From NCBI GenBank assembly GCA_018365455.1, contig JAGZJZ010000010.1, forward strand, positions 103,116 to 167,115: a stretch of DNA of 64,000 nucleotides. The letters run 5' to 3'. Position numbers and translations under genes: made by a program. The notes below the pieces were generated by a model. That model was not told the origin of the DNA. It ran no database searches and saw only the letters and a list, made by a program, of their open reading frames with translations. Position 1 is the stretch's first letter. Every line of letters begins with the position of its first letter. Shown piece after piece: positions 33,613-42,534 of the stretch. Source of the stretch: Clostridiales bacterium. Lineage in GTDB: Bacteria; Bacillota; Clostridia; Lachnospirales; Lachnospiraceae.

Positions 33613-36600
33613 ATGAAGAGAGGAAACAAGGATAGCATGAAGAAAAAGATATCCAGGTATTTGTCGGTCATGATATGTATTTGTATGGTATTTCAGACAG
33701 CGTACCTTCCGGTGCAGGCGGGATCAGACAGCCTGAATGGCATTCAGATACAAGCAGAAGGCCAGAATAAGGCAGAACAGGTGGTTGAGACAGGATCTGA
33801 GGCTCAGGTACAGAAAGAAGCGCCATCCGAAACAAATATTCCGACAGAAACAAATATTCAGACAGAAACAGAGATTCAGACAGAATCCGAAGAAGCGCCA
33901 GAAACAGAGGTTCAGACAGAATCCAAAGCGGCACGGGAGACGGAAGTTCAGACAGAATCTGAGTCTGCAACAGAGACAGAGGTTCAGACAGAGACAGAAG
34001 CTGTAAAAGAGTCTGAAGCACAGTCGAAGAAATCAGCAGCTCCTCTGGAGACAACGGGAAATTTATTAGAAGATGTGAGAAGACAGGCACAGACTGATTT
34101 TGGAGGAGGTGTCAATGCCGATGCCCAGGCAGTAGACCTGAATCTCAGTGACAGAACTTTTGACGGAACAGCAGCAGGAGCCATTGATTATACATCTGAG
34201 GAATATGGCGGAGCAGACTCACCTTACCTGAAGGTGCCTAATAATCTCAGAACAAACGATATCGGCGGAAGTATTATTTTTAAATTCAAGACCAACACAA
34301 GCGGTGTAATCTTCGGGGCCGGAAGCTCCGGTGCAGACGACGGCAACAATATGGTATTTGGAATCAATAATGCCGGAGAGCTGCGGGCTTATTTCCGAAA
34401 TGACAAAAGCAATGGACTGAAAGCTAACTTATCGGTAAATTCCGTGAATTTAAAGGATAACAAATGGCATACCATTGCAGTCAGTTTTCATTCGGGACAG
34501 GCAGAGGATACTTATGTTGTAATCGATGGAAGTGATAACATTTACCCAAGTGGATGGTGGAGCAGCTGGAATCCGGGCTTTAATAAAAATGTAAATAATA
34601 GCCAGACTCCATATACGAACTTCAGTATTGGCGGCGGAATCTATAACGCAGCACCATTTTATTCCCTGGGTAATTTTAATGGAAAGATTGATTTTGTAAC
34701 TGTAACAGATCAAAGCTTTACGGTTGCCCAATTAAAAGAAATGACTCAGAAGGCGCCCGATCTGAACGATTTCAGCGTTATGCAGGCGGCAGGAACGGCA
34801 AATACATGGTTAATGACAGGATCAGATACGGCTGTTCCAAAGTTTGATCAGGTGGGACCGGTTAAAAATTATGTAGGATTTTTTGAAGATAACCTGCGTG
34901 CAGGGGGAACTTACGTAGAACGTTCCCGTTTTGTAGTTAATACGGCTCAGGCAGGGCTTACCATTTCCGAATTGAATTCAAAATATGACAAGCTCATCGA
35001 CCAGTATGGTCCCAAGGCTGTGGGCATTATGGTAGACCGCAGCGATTATGAGAAGGGTGAGTCCGGTAAAGAGGCGTTCAAGGCGGATCTGAGGACATTG
35101 CTTGACAGGCTTTATGAGGATCAGAGAATCCCATTTATCATCACACCCGCACCGTCACTTTCCGATGAAGACAATGCCCTGATCAGCATTTATACGGAGG
35201 CAATTAAGGAAGAGGCAGCAGTAAAAGAAACTGTGGTTGTGGATATCACGGGTCTGGATGCATCCTATCTGGAGCAGGGCAATTATCTTACAGCTCTTGG
35301 ACATCAGGAGATTGCAAATACGATCAAAACAACCCTTGGCATCGGGCATACCACCGCGTATACCGGATTTGATCTGCCGGTCAATCCTACACTGTTAAAA
35401 GTGGATGCTTCCCCATCGGTACAGGTAAAAGCAGATCAGATTCAGGTAAATGCACCGGAAGGATATACGGATCTGGACTGGAGTTATGAACTGTCTTATG
35501 ATGGTCAGGTAATTTCACGGGAACAGGCAGCGGCGCCATTTACCATTACCGGTCTAAAAACAGGAACAGAGTATGTACTTCGCATGACTTCCAACGAAGG
35601 AGACAGGAAACGTCAGTTAAAGGATGTCCGGTTTACGGCTGCTGAAAACGGACAGGCACAGGCGCTTTCACATGAAGACGGCAATGTGAACACCATTGAA
35701 GATCTGACAAATCTTCTGAACAGCCAGGAACCGGTTACTTACCTTTTCATGGGTGACAGCATTACCCATGGCGTGCTGACAAACGGGTATGATAATGTTC
35801 CGGAACTGTTTGAGAAATATTTAAAAGAGCAGGGCAGGCAGCAGGATGTGGTTATCAATACGGGGGTTTCCAATGCGACAGTATCTACGACACTGGATCA
35901 GATTGACAGAAGGCTGAATCAATTCCATCCCGATGTCGTTATGGTTATGCTGGGTACCAATGATGCTTCTACAAGAGGAGAAGTGGCAGGTTCTGCGGCT
36001 ACCGGATTCACCGTGGAAGAGTTTAAGAATAATTATAAGGAACTGGTTCGGGATATTTATCAGAATAATCCAGGCAGCTATATTGTGTTAAGAGTTCCCT
36101 GTGACATGAACCCGGATGAACCGAGAAAAAATTATAAAGAATATTTCAATGCCATTTATGATGTGGAACAGGATATGAAGGCGGAGATCGAAGGTATTAA
36201 GATTACCGTAATTGACCATTTGAAAAACTGGACTGCATACGGGGAAAATGTCAGAAATGATTTCCTGAACACGGGCAGCAATGGATGGTTAGTAGATAAT
36301 GTCCATCCAAATGGACGGGGTAATATGGCAATGTTCCAGCAGATTTTGAAGGAAACGGGGCTCTATAAGAATGATTCTGCAGTCTCTAATTATTCTTATA
36401 AATTCAGTGACTGGGCAGATAGTTCTACCATAGCAGCAGAAGTTACCTTTGACGGTACAAAGAAAGAGGCTTCTTTTGATCCGTCTGCACTTGCGGCTTA
36501 TGAAAATGGCATGCAGGATGTAACGGTAAGTATAACAGATGTAAATGGAGTGGCTATTTCCAAAACAAGTAACTATGGATCAGAAGGAATGAAGATTAAA

Positions 36601-39600
36601 GTTCCGGAAGATTTTATTCCATACTCTGCAAAGGTAGCAGGCACAGATGCAAAGAACCACAAAGAGATTACATTTGCTGCAACTCTGAAAATGACAGGCG
36701 ATCCGGAGTGTACCTGCGAGATCAGCAACCTGGTATTTGCAGACAGAGAAATTGTAATACCCCAGGATAAAGACAGTATGGAAATCAGTTTAGCGGCATC
36801 TGGGGACATTACCGGTGACTGCAAGGCAGAAGGCCACAGCAGTAAAACCATTACCTATGTCTTTGAAAAAGCAGAAGATCAGCAGAATATCGGCACGATC
36901 CGACAGAATAAACTGACAGTCAGCAAGGCAGGAACCATGAAAGTACGGGTAAATGCACTGGTTCCCGGCACAGTAGCATCGGCAGAGAAGACAGCCGTAT
37001 TTACTGTTAAAAAAGAGGGCCAGGACCCTGCTGTGCTGTTTGAGAAATCAGAAGTGAAAATTGCAAACGGCGTTCCAACCAGCCCGGTTGATTATACCGG
37101 AGCACTTGATAAACTAAAGGGTCTGACCCAGGGAACAGTTACCGTTCGGTTTAAAAAGACCGAAACAGGCCTGATGAGTCTGTTCAGTGTATCAAATAAT
37201 ACGCAGAATGCAACGCATACCCATGTTTATGTAAACGATGGTACTGTGGGCTATGAAGTCCGCAATAACAATACCAATGTCAATGTGGCATCATCCAGCG
37301 TAAACAATATGACCAGAGATGAGTGGCATACGGTAACCTATGTATTTGCACCAACCGGTACATCGGTGTATTTTGACGGAGAAAGAGTAATTAATAACAC
37401 GGATACAGGATTTATAAGCAGCAGCCAGGGTGTCAATACCGTTGACCTTGGTAAAACACAGCGTTCGGGCGGAGGCAATCAGTATCCTTTCACCGGCAGT
37501 ATCAGCTATATCGAAGTGAGATCGGATCTGTTAACCCAAGAGCAGATAACCGATATCCATAAAGTGACACTGAGAGAAGAGAAAGAAGCAGAGCTGCCAA
37601 AAGATGCATTTAAATCAGCGGATCAGCAGTTATTCTACAACGGATACAAGGGATCGGCGTCACACCGGATACCAAGCCTGCTTACTACAAGGAATGGCGT
37701 TGTGCTGGCAGCGATTGATAAACGCCAAAGCGGACCGGGGGATCAGGGAAATATCGATACGGCAATAAGAAGAAGTTTCGATAACGGAAAGAACTGGACA
37801 GACGGACAGACCATCATTAACTTACCGGCAGGACAGCAGCAGCATTCCCTGACAATAGATGCAGCTATGGTAGAGGACGAGGTAAACGGCAGAGTCTTTC
37901 TGCTGGTTGATATGTTCCCGGAATCAAAAGCAGCGATGGATACCTCCCTTTTGGAAAAAGGATCCGGATATAAGCAGGTAGGGGATAAATCATATTGTAT
38001 TTTAAGAGATTATGAAAGTGTACTGAATACTACCCATAATTATACCAAGACCTATACAATTCGTGAACACGGAGAAGTATGGCTGGAAGGTGCAGAGGAA
38101 GCAGATGCAAGGCCAACAGACTATACCGTACCGGATTTCAGTACCGGTGAATTATTCAAAGATGATAAACCGGCAGGCAACATCTTCCTTTATACAGGTT
38201 CCAATGCAGGAGAATTAAAAGTTGTCCGCAACATGAGAATCTGGAGCACATACAGCGATGATGACGGAGAAACATGGTCAAAACCCGTAGATTTAACATC
38301 GATGATCAAAGAAGACTGGATGCTGTTCTGTGGAACAGGACCTGGCGTGGGGATCCAGGTGAAAAAGGGTGAGCATGCGGGACGTCTGATTGTTCCCATC
38401 TATGTGGCAAACCAGAACTGGACATCCGCCCAGGCAGCTACCAGTATTTACAGTGATGATTACGGCGTTACCTGGCAGCGTACCCAGATGTCTCCTCTTG
38501 AGGCAGCCGGGACCGATCTTTCTACAATGAATAACGGCGGTGCTATCTTAACGGAGTCCCAGATTGTGGAGATGAATGACGGAACACTGATTCAGTTTTG
38601 CAGGAATGTATCCGGAAGCCTGAAATATTCAATCAGCACGGATTCGGGAACTACCTGGGGGGAACCTGTCCGGGATGCGGGTGTACCAGAAGTTTATTGT
38701 CAGTTAACAGCAACCCATTACCCGGAAAAGATTGATGGAAAAGAAGCCATTATTTTAGCAAATCCAAATGGACCTGCAAGAAACAACGGTATGGCCAGAA
38801 TCGGGCTATATAATCCGGAGGACAAGACATTTGAGTGGAAATACAGCCAGCTGGTAAAAAGCGGAAGCTATGCCTATTCCTGTCTGTCCATCCTTCCAGA
38901 TGGAAATATCGGGTTATTTTATGAAGGTGACAATCAGACAATGGAGTACACCAGCTTCAATGTGGAATGGATTAAGGCGGATTTAACAGTACCGATGAAA
39001 GAACCGGTAATCGAAAATGTAGCAATGGAGAAGAGTGATAACCAGATTGAATTTACGGTTGACTTTGATTCCTATATGATCAAAACCGGAAATCCCGTAC
39101 TGAAGTTTAACATGGACGGCGTGCCAAAAGAAGCTGTCTATGTATCGGGAAATACCACAAAGCAGTTTGTATTCCGCTATACCGGAATTACACAGATCAC
39201 CACAGGGCTGACAGTTACAAACGTAGGTGTAACAGCAGCAGATGCAGATAGTGAAATTGGAAATGCACTCTGTATGCTTCCGTTAGAAAGTGAATTTAAA
39301 TTTGCACCGGACGGAACACCGGAATGTACCTGTAAAATAGAAGATATTGGATTACTGCCGGAAGAAATAATGATCCCTGCAAAAGCAGATGAATATACGG
39401 CAGAACTTACCGGAACCATGAAAGAAAGCACCTGCGCAAAAGAAGGACATACCTTCCGTCCAGTCTATACTTACACCGTAGCGGATGCGGGAGAGACCGG
39501 GGCTGTTATTACCGGCAGCAAATTAAAAGTATCCGGGGCAGGCGTTGTAAAGATAAACGTTGCCGCTGAGTTAAATGGCAAAACAGGAAATGCGGACTGC

Positions 39601-42216
39601 ACCATCACCGTGACGAAAGCAGAACCCGGAGAAACGGTAAACCAGCCGCCGGCAGCCAAAGACCCCATGCCGAATCAGGAAGTAAACAGCCTGAAAGGAA
39701 CCACATTTACGGCACAGGATATTGCAGAAGATCCGGACGGAGATACCATTACCATTACAAAAATCGTTTCAGAGCCGGATTCCTTTATCATTACAGAATT
39801 ATCGGAGGGTGTAGTATCCCTTTATGGCTCCAATAAAGGAACCAGCCGGATGATGGTAAATGTTTCAGACGGAAAAAATGTTTCTACAATTGTAGTTCCG
39901 ATTACGGTAACAGAAGAAGGCAGCTATGATAAGACGGATTATCTGTCCGATCATGATTATTTAGATAAGGCTAACTCCTCTGTAGGTTACTGGGAAGGAA
40001 CCGGTGACAAGATCAAGGTGGATACCAACCAGGATGGCGGTACGATGTCCTTACTGGATGAGAATGGAAACCGGGTATCCTTTAACAAAGGTTACGGAGC
40101 ACACTGTACCTCTACATTAATTTTCAATCTGCCGGAGGGCCATAACTATAAGAAATTTGAAACTTATTATGGAATTGATGCAAGTAAACCGGCAGTGGCA
40201 GCAGTTACCTTTAAGATTACCGTAGATGGAACGGTGGTACACACCAGTGATAAAGCTTTACAGTCCACATCTCCAATGGGATTTGCTTCCGTTGACATTT
40301 CCGGGGCAAAAACTATGAAATTAGAAGCGATTGCAAAAGACGGCAATATCGGAAGCGGACATTCCCAGTGGTCAGGGTGTAAACTGGTCAGCCAGGAGGA
40401 TCCTTCCAATGTGACCGATAAGTCCGTTCTTGAGAAAAAGATTGCAGAAGCAAAGGCAATCAAAGGAGATGAGTACGCACAGGCTTCTTATAAGAATTTA
40501 TTAGATGCCATTGATCGTGCACAGGAAGTCCTGGATGCACAGGATACAGAACAGCTTGAGGTATTCCAGCAGCTGCAGGCATTAAAAGCGGCAGTCAAAG
40601 GACTGGAAAAAGCAGTTCCGGCAGATCAGGTTGCGGTGAATCTGAAAACACTCAGTCTGGAAGTTGGAGAAGGCAGAAGACTGTATGCAGATGTGACTAC
40701 AAATGACGGAAAGGCATCAAACGATCAGATCACCTGGTCATCCAGCCGCCCGGAAATTGCAGAAGTATCCGCAAACGGCAAGGTGACGGCTGTAGCATCG
40801 GGCAAAGCTGTAATTACAGCCACATCCACCAGTGGAAAAGCAGACAGCTGTACCGTTACGGTAAAGGGCTGCACCTGTGAACTTCAGGCACCGGTATTTG
40901 CAGATCAGAAAGTTACAATACCTTATCTGGAATCCAGCAGACAGATCGAGCTGAAGGCAGAAGCAGCCCTTACGGGAGACTGCCAGATGCCGGGACATGC
41001 AGACCAGGATATCACTTACACCTATGTGATTACCGAAGATCCGGATGGAATTGGAAGTATCAAAGGGAATATGCTGACAGTTTCCGGTGCCGGAACCGTG
41101 AAAGTTACGGTAACCGCCAATGTCAATGATAAGACAAGTACTGCGGCTGCAATGTTTACCATCAGTAAGGAAGAAGCTCCAATCCCTGAAAAGTACACGG
41201 CAGCATTTACAGGCGGTGACGGAGCTGAAGGAACGGCTCCCTCAGCAATACAGGCAGAGGCACAGACGAAGATCACCCTGCCGAAAAATACATTTACAAA
41301 GAACGGCTACCTGTTTATCGGATGGTTTGACGGAACCAGAATTTATCAGGCAGACACCCAGTATACAATGCCAGATAAAAACATCACATTTACGGCACAG
41401 TGGCAGAAAAAAGAAGAGCCGAAACCTGTGACATATAAGCTTACATTTGATGCCCGAGGCGGAAAAGTAAGTCCGGCTTCTATAACAGTCACACAGGGAA
41501 CCGTTTATGGAACGCTTCCGGTACCAACCAGAGACGGTTACAGCTTTAACGGCTGGTTTACCGCAGTATCAGGCGGTGCCCAGATCAAGGCTGGACAGGT
41601 ATGCAGTCTGAAAGCAAATACAACTGTTTATGCCCAGTGGACGAAGATCACACTGAAAAAGCCTGCAAAACCAACCGGCGTAAAAGCTTCCAAAAATAAA
41701 TCAGGAAGCATCCGCATCAGCTGGAAGAAAGCATCCAATGCAACGGGTTATATCGTATATCGGTATAACAGCAGTTCAAAGAAGTGGAGTAAAATTAAAA
41801 CCACAAAAGACACCAGCTATGTGAACACCGGATTAAAATCAGGTACAGATTATAAATACAAGGTAAAAGCTTACAGCCAGCTTGGAAAAGAAAAGAAGTA
41901 CAGTTCCTACTCTTCTGTAATGAAGACCTCGACGGCGCCTGCAAAACCGCGTCTGATTCAGGCAAAGAAAGCAGGAAAAGGAAAAGTGGCTCTGAAGTGG
42001 AATAAAAAGTCAGGTACGGATGGATTTGTAATTTATATGAAGACCAATAATGGAGAGTACAAAAAGATTGCATCCAAATCGGCAAAGACTTTATCTTACA
42101 CTAAAACCGGACTGAAGAAAGGCAGAAGCTACCGGTTTAGAATAAGAGCGTATCATAAGGTAGGAAATAAAAAGATTTATAGTTCTTATTCAGCAAGTAA
42201 AAGCGTAAAATTCTAA
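33613..42216 (+). CDS. Giant secreted multidomain sialidase with SGNH esterase domain
   Basis: A secreted protein of about 2867 residues. After a signal peptide (SVMICICMVFQTAYLPVQA) and a Glu/Thr-rich linker (~75-135) come a LamG-like domain (~180-375), a divergent SGNH-like stretch (~390-600), an SGNH esterase (GDSITHG ~716, GTND, VDNVHPNGRGN ~896), a second LamG-like domain (~1150-1315), a GH33-type sialidase (HRIPS ~1350; Asp boxes FDNGKNW, DDDGETW, DDYGVTW, TDSGTTW), NPCBM-like (~2110-2260), FIVAR-like, Ig-like Big_2, two Flg_new-type repeats and two Fn3 domains. Three Cys-rich Ig-like modules lie between. It would remove sialic acid, perhaps after O-deacetylation. No LPXTG anchor is present. 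ATG 33613 has GAGGA six bases upstream; ATG 33607 would add two residues. Confidence 0.92.
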   Translation: MKRGNKDSMKKKISRYLSVMICICMVFQTAYLPVQAGSDSLNGIQIQAEGQNKAEQVVETGSEAQVQKEAPSETNIPTETNIQTETEIQTESEEAPETEVQTESKAARETEVQTESESATETEVQTETEAVKESEAQSKKSAAPLETTGNLLEDVRRQAQTDFGGGVNADAQAVDLNLSDRTFDGTAAGAIDYTSEEYGGADSPYLKVPNNLRTNDIGGSIIFKFKTNTSGVIFGAGSSGADDGNNMVFGINNAGELRAYFRNDKSNGLKANLSVNSVNLKDNKWHTIAVSFHSGQAEDTYVVIDGSDNIYPSGWWSSWNPGFNKNVNNSQTPYTNFSIGGGIYNAAPFYSLGNFNGKIDFVTVTDQSFTVAQLKEMTQKAPDLNDFSVMQAAGTANTWLMTGSDTAVPKFDQVGPVKNYVGFFEDNLRAGGTYVERSRFVVNTAQAGLTISELNSKYDKLIDQYGPKAVGIMVDRSDYEKGESGKEAFKADLRTLLDRLYEDQRIPFIITPAPSLSDEDNALISIYTEAIKEEAAVKETVVVDITGLDASYLEQGNYLTALGHQEIANTIKTTLGIGHTTAYTGFDLPVNPTLLKVDASPSVQVKADQIQVNAPEGYTDLDWSYELSYDGQVISREQAAAPFTITGLKTGTEYVLRMTSNEGDRKRQLKDVRFTAAENGQAQALSHEDGNVNTIEDLTNLLNSQEPVTYLFMGDSITHGVLTNGYDNVPELFEKYLKEQGRQQDVVINTGVSNATVSTTLDQIDRRLNQFHPDVVMVMLGTNDASTRGEVAGSAATGFTVEEFKNNYKELVRDIYQNNPGSYIVLRVPCDMNPDEPRKNYKEYFNAIYDVEQDMKAEIEGIKITVIDHLKNWTAYGENVRNDFLNTGSNGWLVDNVHPNGRGNMAMFQQILKETGLYKNDSAVSNYSYKFSDWADSSTIAAEVTFDGTKKEASFDPSALAAYENGMQDVTVSITDVNGVAISKTSNYGSEGMKIKVPEDFIPYSAKVAGTDAKNHKEITFAATLKMTGDPECTCEISNLVFADREIVIPQDKDSMEISLAASGDITGDCKAEGHSSKTITYVFEKAEDQQNIGTIRQNKLTVSKAGTMKVRVNALVPGTVASAEKTAVFTVKKEGQDPAVLFEKSEVKIANGVPTSPVDYTGALDKLKGLTQGTVTVRFKKTETGLMSLFSVSNNTQNATHTHVYVNDGTVGYEVRNNNTNVNVASSSVNNMTRDEWHTVTYVFAPTGTSVYFDGERVINNTDTGFISSSQGVNTVDLGKTQRSGGGNQYPFTGSISYIEVRSDLLTQEQITDIHKVTLREEKEAELPKDAFKSADQQLFYNGYKGSASHRIPSLLTTRNGVVLAAIDKRQSGPGDQGNIDTAIRRSFDNGKNWTDGQTIINLPAGQQQHSLTIDAAMVEDEVNGRVFLLVDMFPESKAAMDTSLLEKGSGYKQVGDKSYCILRDYESVLNTTHNYTKTYTIREHGEVWLEGAEEADARPTDYTVPDFSTGELFKDDKPAGNIFLYTGSNAGELKVVRNMRIWSTYSDDDGETWSKPVDLTSMIKEDWMLFCGTGPGVGIQVKKGEHAGRLIVPIYVANQNWTSAQAATSIYSDDYGVTWQRTQMSPLEAAGTDLSTMNNGGAILTESQIVEMNDGTLIQFCRNVSGSLKYSISTDSGTTWGEPVRDAGVPEVYCQLTATHYPEKIDGKEAIILANPNGPARNNGMARIGLYNPEDKTFEWKYSQLVKSGSYAYSCLSILPDGNIGLFYEGDNQTMEYTSFNVEWIKADLTVPMKEPVIENVAMEKSDNQIEFTVDFDSYMIKTGNPVLKFNMDGVPKEAVYVSGNTTKQFVFRYTGITQITTGLTVTNVGVTAADADSEIGNALCMLPLESEFKFAPDGTPECTCKIEDIGLLPEEIMIPAKADEYTAELTGTMKESTCAKEGHTFRPVYTYTVADAGETGAVITGSKLKVSGAGVVKINVAAELNGKTGNADCTITVTKAEPGETVNQPPAAKDPMPNQEVNSLKGTTFTAQDIAEDPDGDTITITKIVSEPDSFIITELSEGVVSLYGSNKGTSRMMVNVSDGKNVSTIVVPITVTEEGSYDKTDYLSDHDYLDKANSSVGYWEGTGDKIKVDTNQDGGTMSLLDENGNRVSFNKGYGAHCTSTLIFNLPEGHNYKKFETYYGIDASKPAVAAVTFKITVDGTVVHTSDKALQSTSPMGFASVDISGAKTMKLEAIAKDGNIGSGHSQWSGCKLVSQEDPSNVTDKSVLEKKIAEAKAIKGDEYAQASYKNLLDAIDRAQEVLDAQDTEQLEVFQQLQALKAAVKGLEKAVPADQVAVNLKTLSLEVGEGRRLYADVTTNDGKASNDQITWSSSRPEIAEVSANGKVTAVASGKAVITATSTSGKADSCTVTVKGCTCELQAPVFADQKVTIPYLESSRQIELKAEAALTGDCQMPGHADQDITYTYVITEDPDGIGSIKGNMLTVSGAGTVKVTVTANVNDKTSTAAAMFTISKEEAPIPEKYTAAFTGGDGAEGTAPSAIQAEAQTKITLPKNTFTKNGYLFIGWFDGTRIYQADTQYTMPDKNITFTAQWQKKEEPKPVTYKLTFDARGGKVSPASITVTQGTVYGTLPVPTRDGYSFNGWFTAVSGGAQIKAGQVCSLKANTTVYAQWTKITLKKPAKPTGVKASKNKSGSIRISWKKASNATGYIVYRYNSSSKKWSKIKTTKDTSYVNTGLKSGTDYKYKVKAYSQLGKEKKYSSYSSVMKTSTAPAKPRLIQAKKAGKGKVALKWNKKSGTDGFVIYMKTNNGEYKKIASKSAKTLSYTKTGLKKGRSYRFRIRAYHKVGNKKIYSSYSASKSVKF
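33841..34000 (+). repeat. Glu/Thr-rich coding repeat in the sialidase N-terminus
   Basis: Repeated ACAGAA/CAGACAGAA blocks encode a TE(T/V)QTES-type linker of about 50 residues after the signal peptide. It is strongly acidic and probably unstructured, spacing the catalytic domains from the envelope. Confidence 0.7.
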
Positions 42217-42230
42217 ATGAAACAGGAAAA

Positions 42231-42318
42231 GGAGCAGGTCCCAGTGGCCTGCTCTTTAAGTGGTAAAGTGCTCAGAGGAAAGCTGTTATACCTGATGTTA
42301 AGGTATGGCAGTTTTTTT
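42231..42318 (+). terminator. Two tandem terminators after the sialidase
   Basis: First stem: GAGCAGG (42232-42238) with CCTGCTC (42248-42254), then TTT. Second stem: CTGTTATACC (42283-42292) with GGTATGGCAG (42302-42311), including G-U pairs, then a run of seven T. Together they should isolate the sialidase from the rhamnosidase. Confidence 0.8.
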
Positions 42319-42418
42319 AGTTTGGATAGAGGTAACTATAAATGTTATACAAAATCTATAGTCTGGATGATTGAAGAGAACAAATGAAATGTGGATAATG
42401 GTTTTATAATCAAAAACT

Positions 42419-42503
42419 CCGCTGCAGGCAGCGGGGTATTTGATCCTCGCGGCAGTCGCCAAATGGACGCGCCAGCGTGTCCGTTTGACTCGTTGCTCGC
42501 GGG
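42419..42503 (+). other. Structured GC-rich hairpins in the rhamnosidase 5' region
   Basis: CCGCTGC/GCAGCGG (42419-42434) makes one hairpin. CAAATGGACGCG (42460-42471) and CGTGTCCGTTTG (42476-42487) make a second, flanked by GCGG and CGCGGG blocks that partly pair. The GC content contrasts with the surroundings, suggesting a dispersed palindromic element or a structured leader. Only one copy is in this window. Confidence 0.55.
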
Positions 42504-42534
42504 AATAAAGATTCATTGGAATGGAGGATATAAA

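Noticed and set aside
42391..42534. 48-codon N-terminal extension of the rhamnosidase
   Set aside because: It translates the hairpin element; the ATG at 42535 has a GGAGG site and begins the conserved domain.
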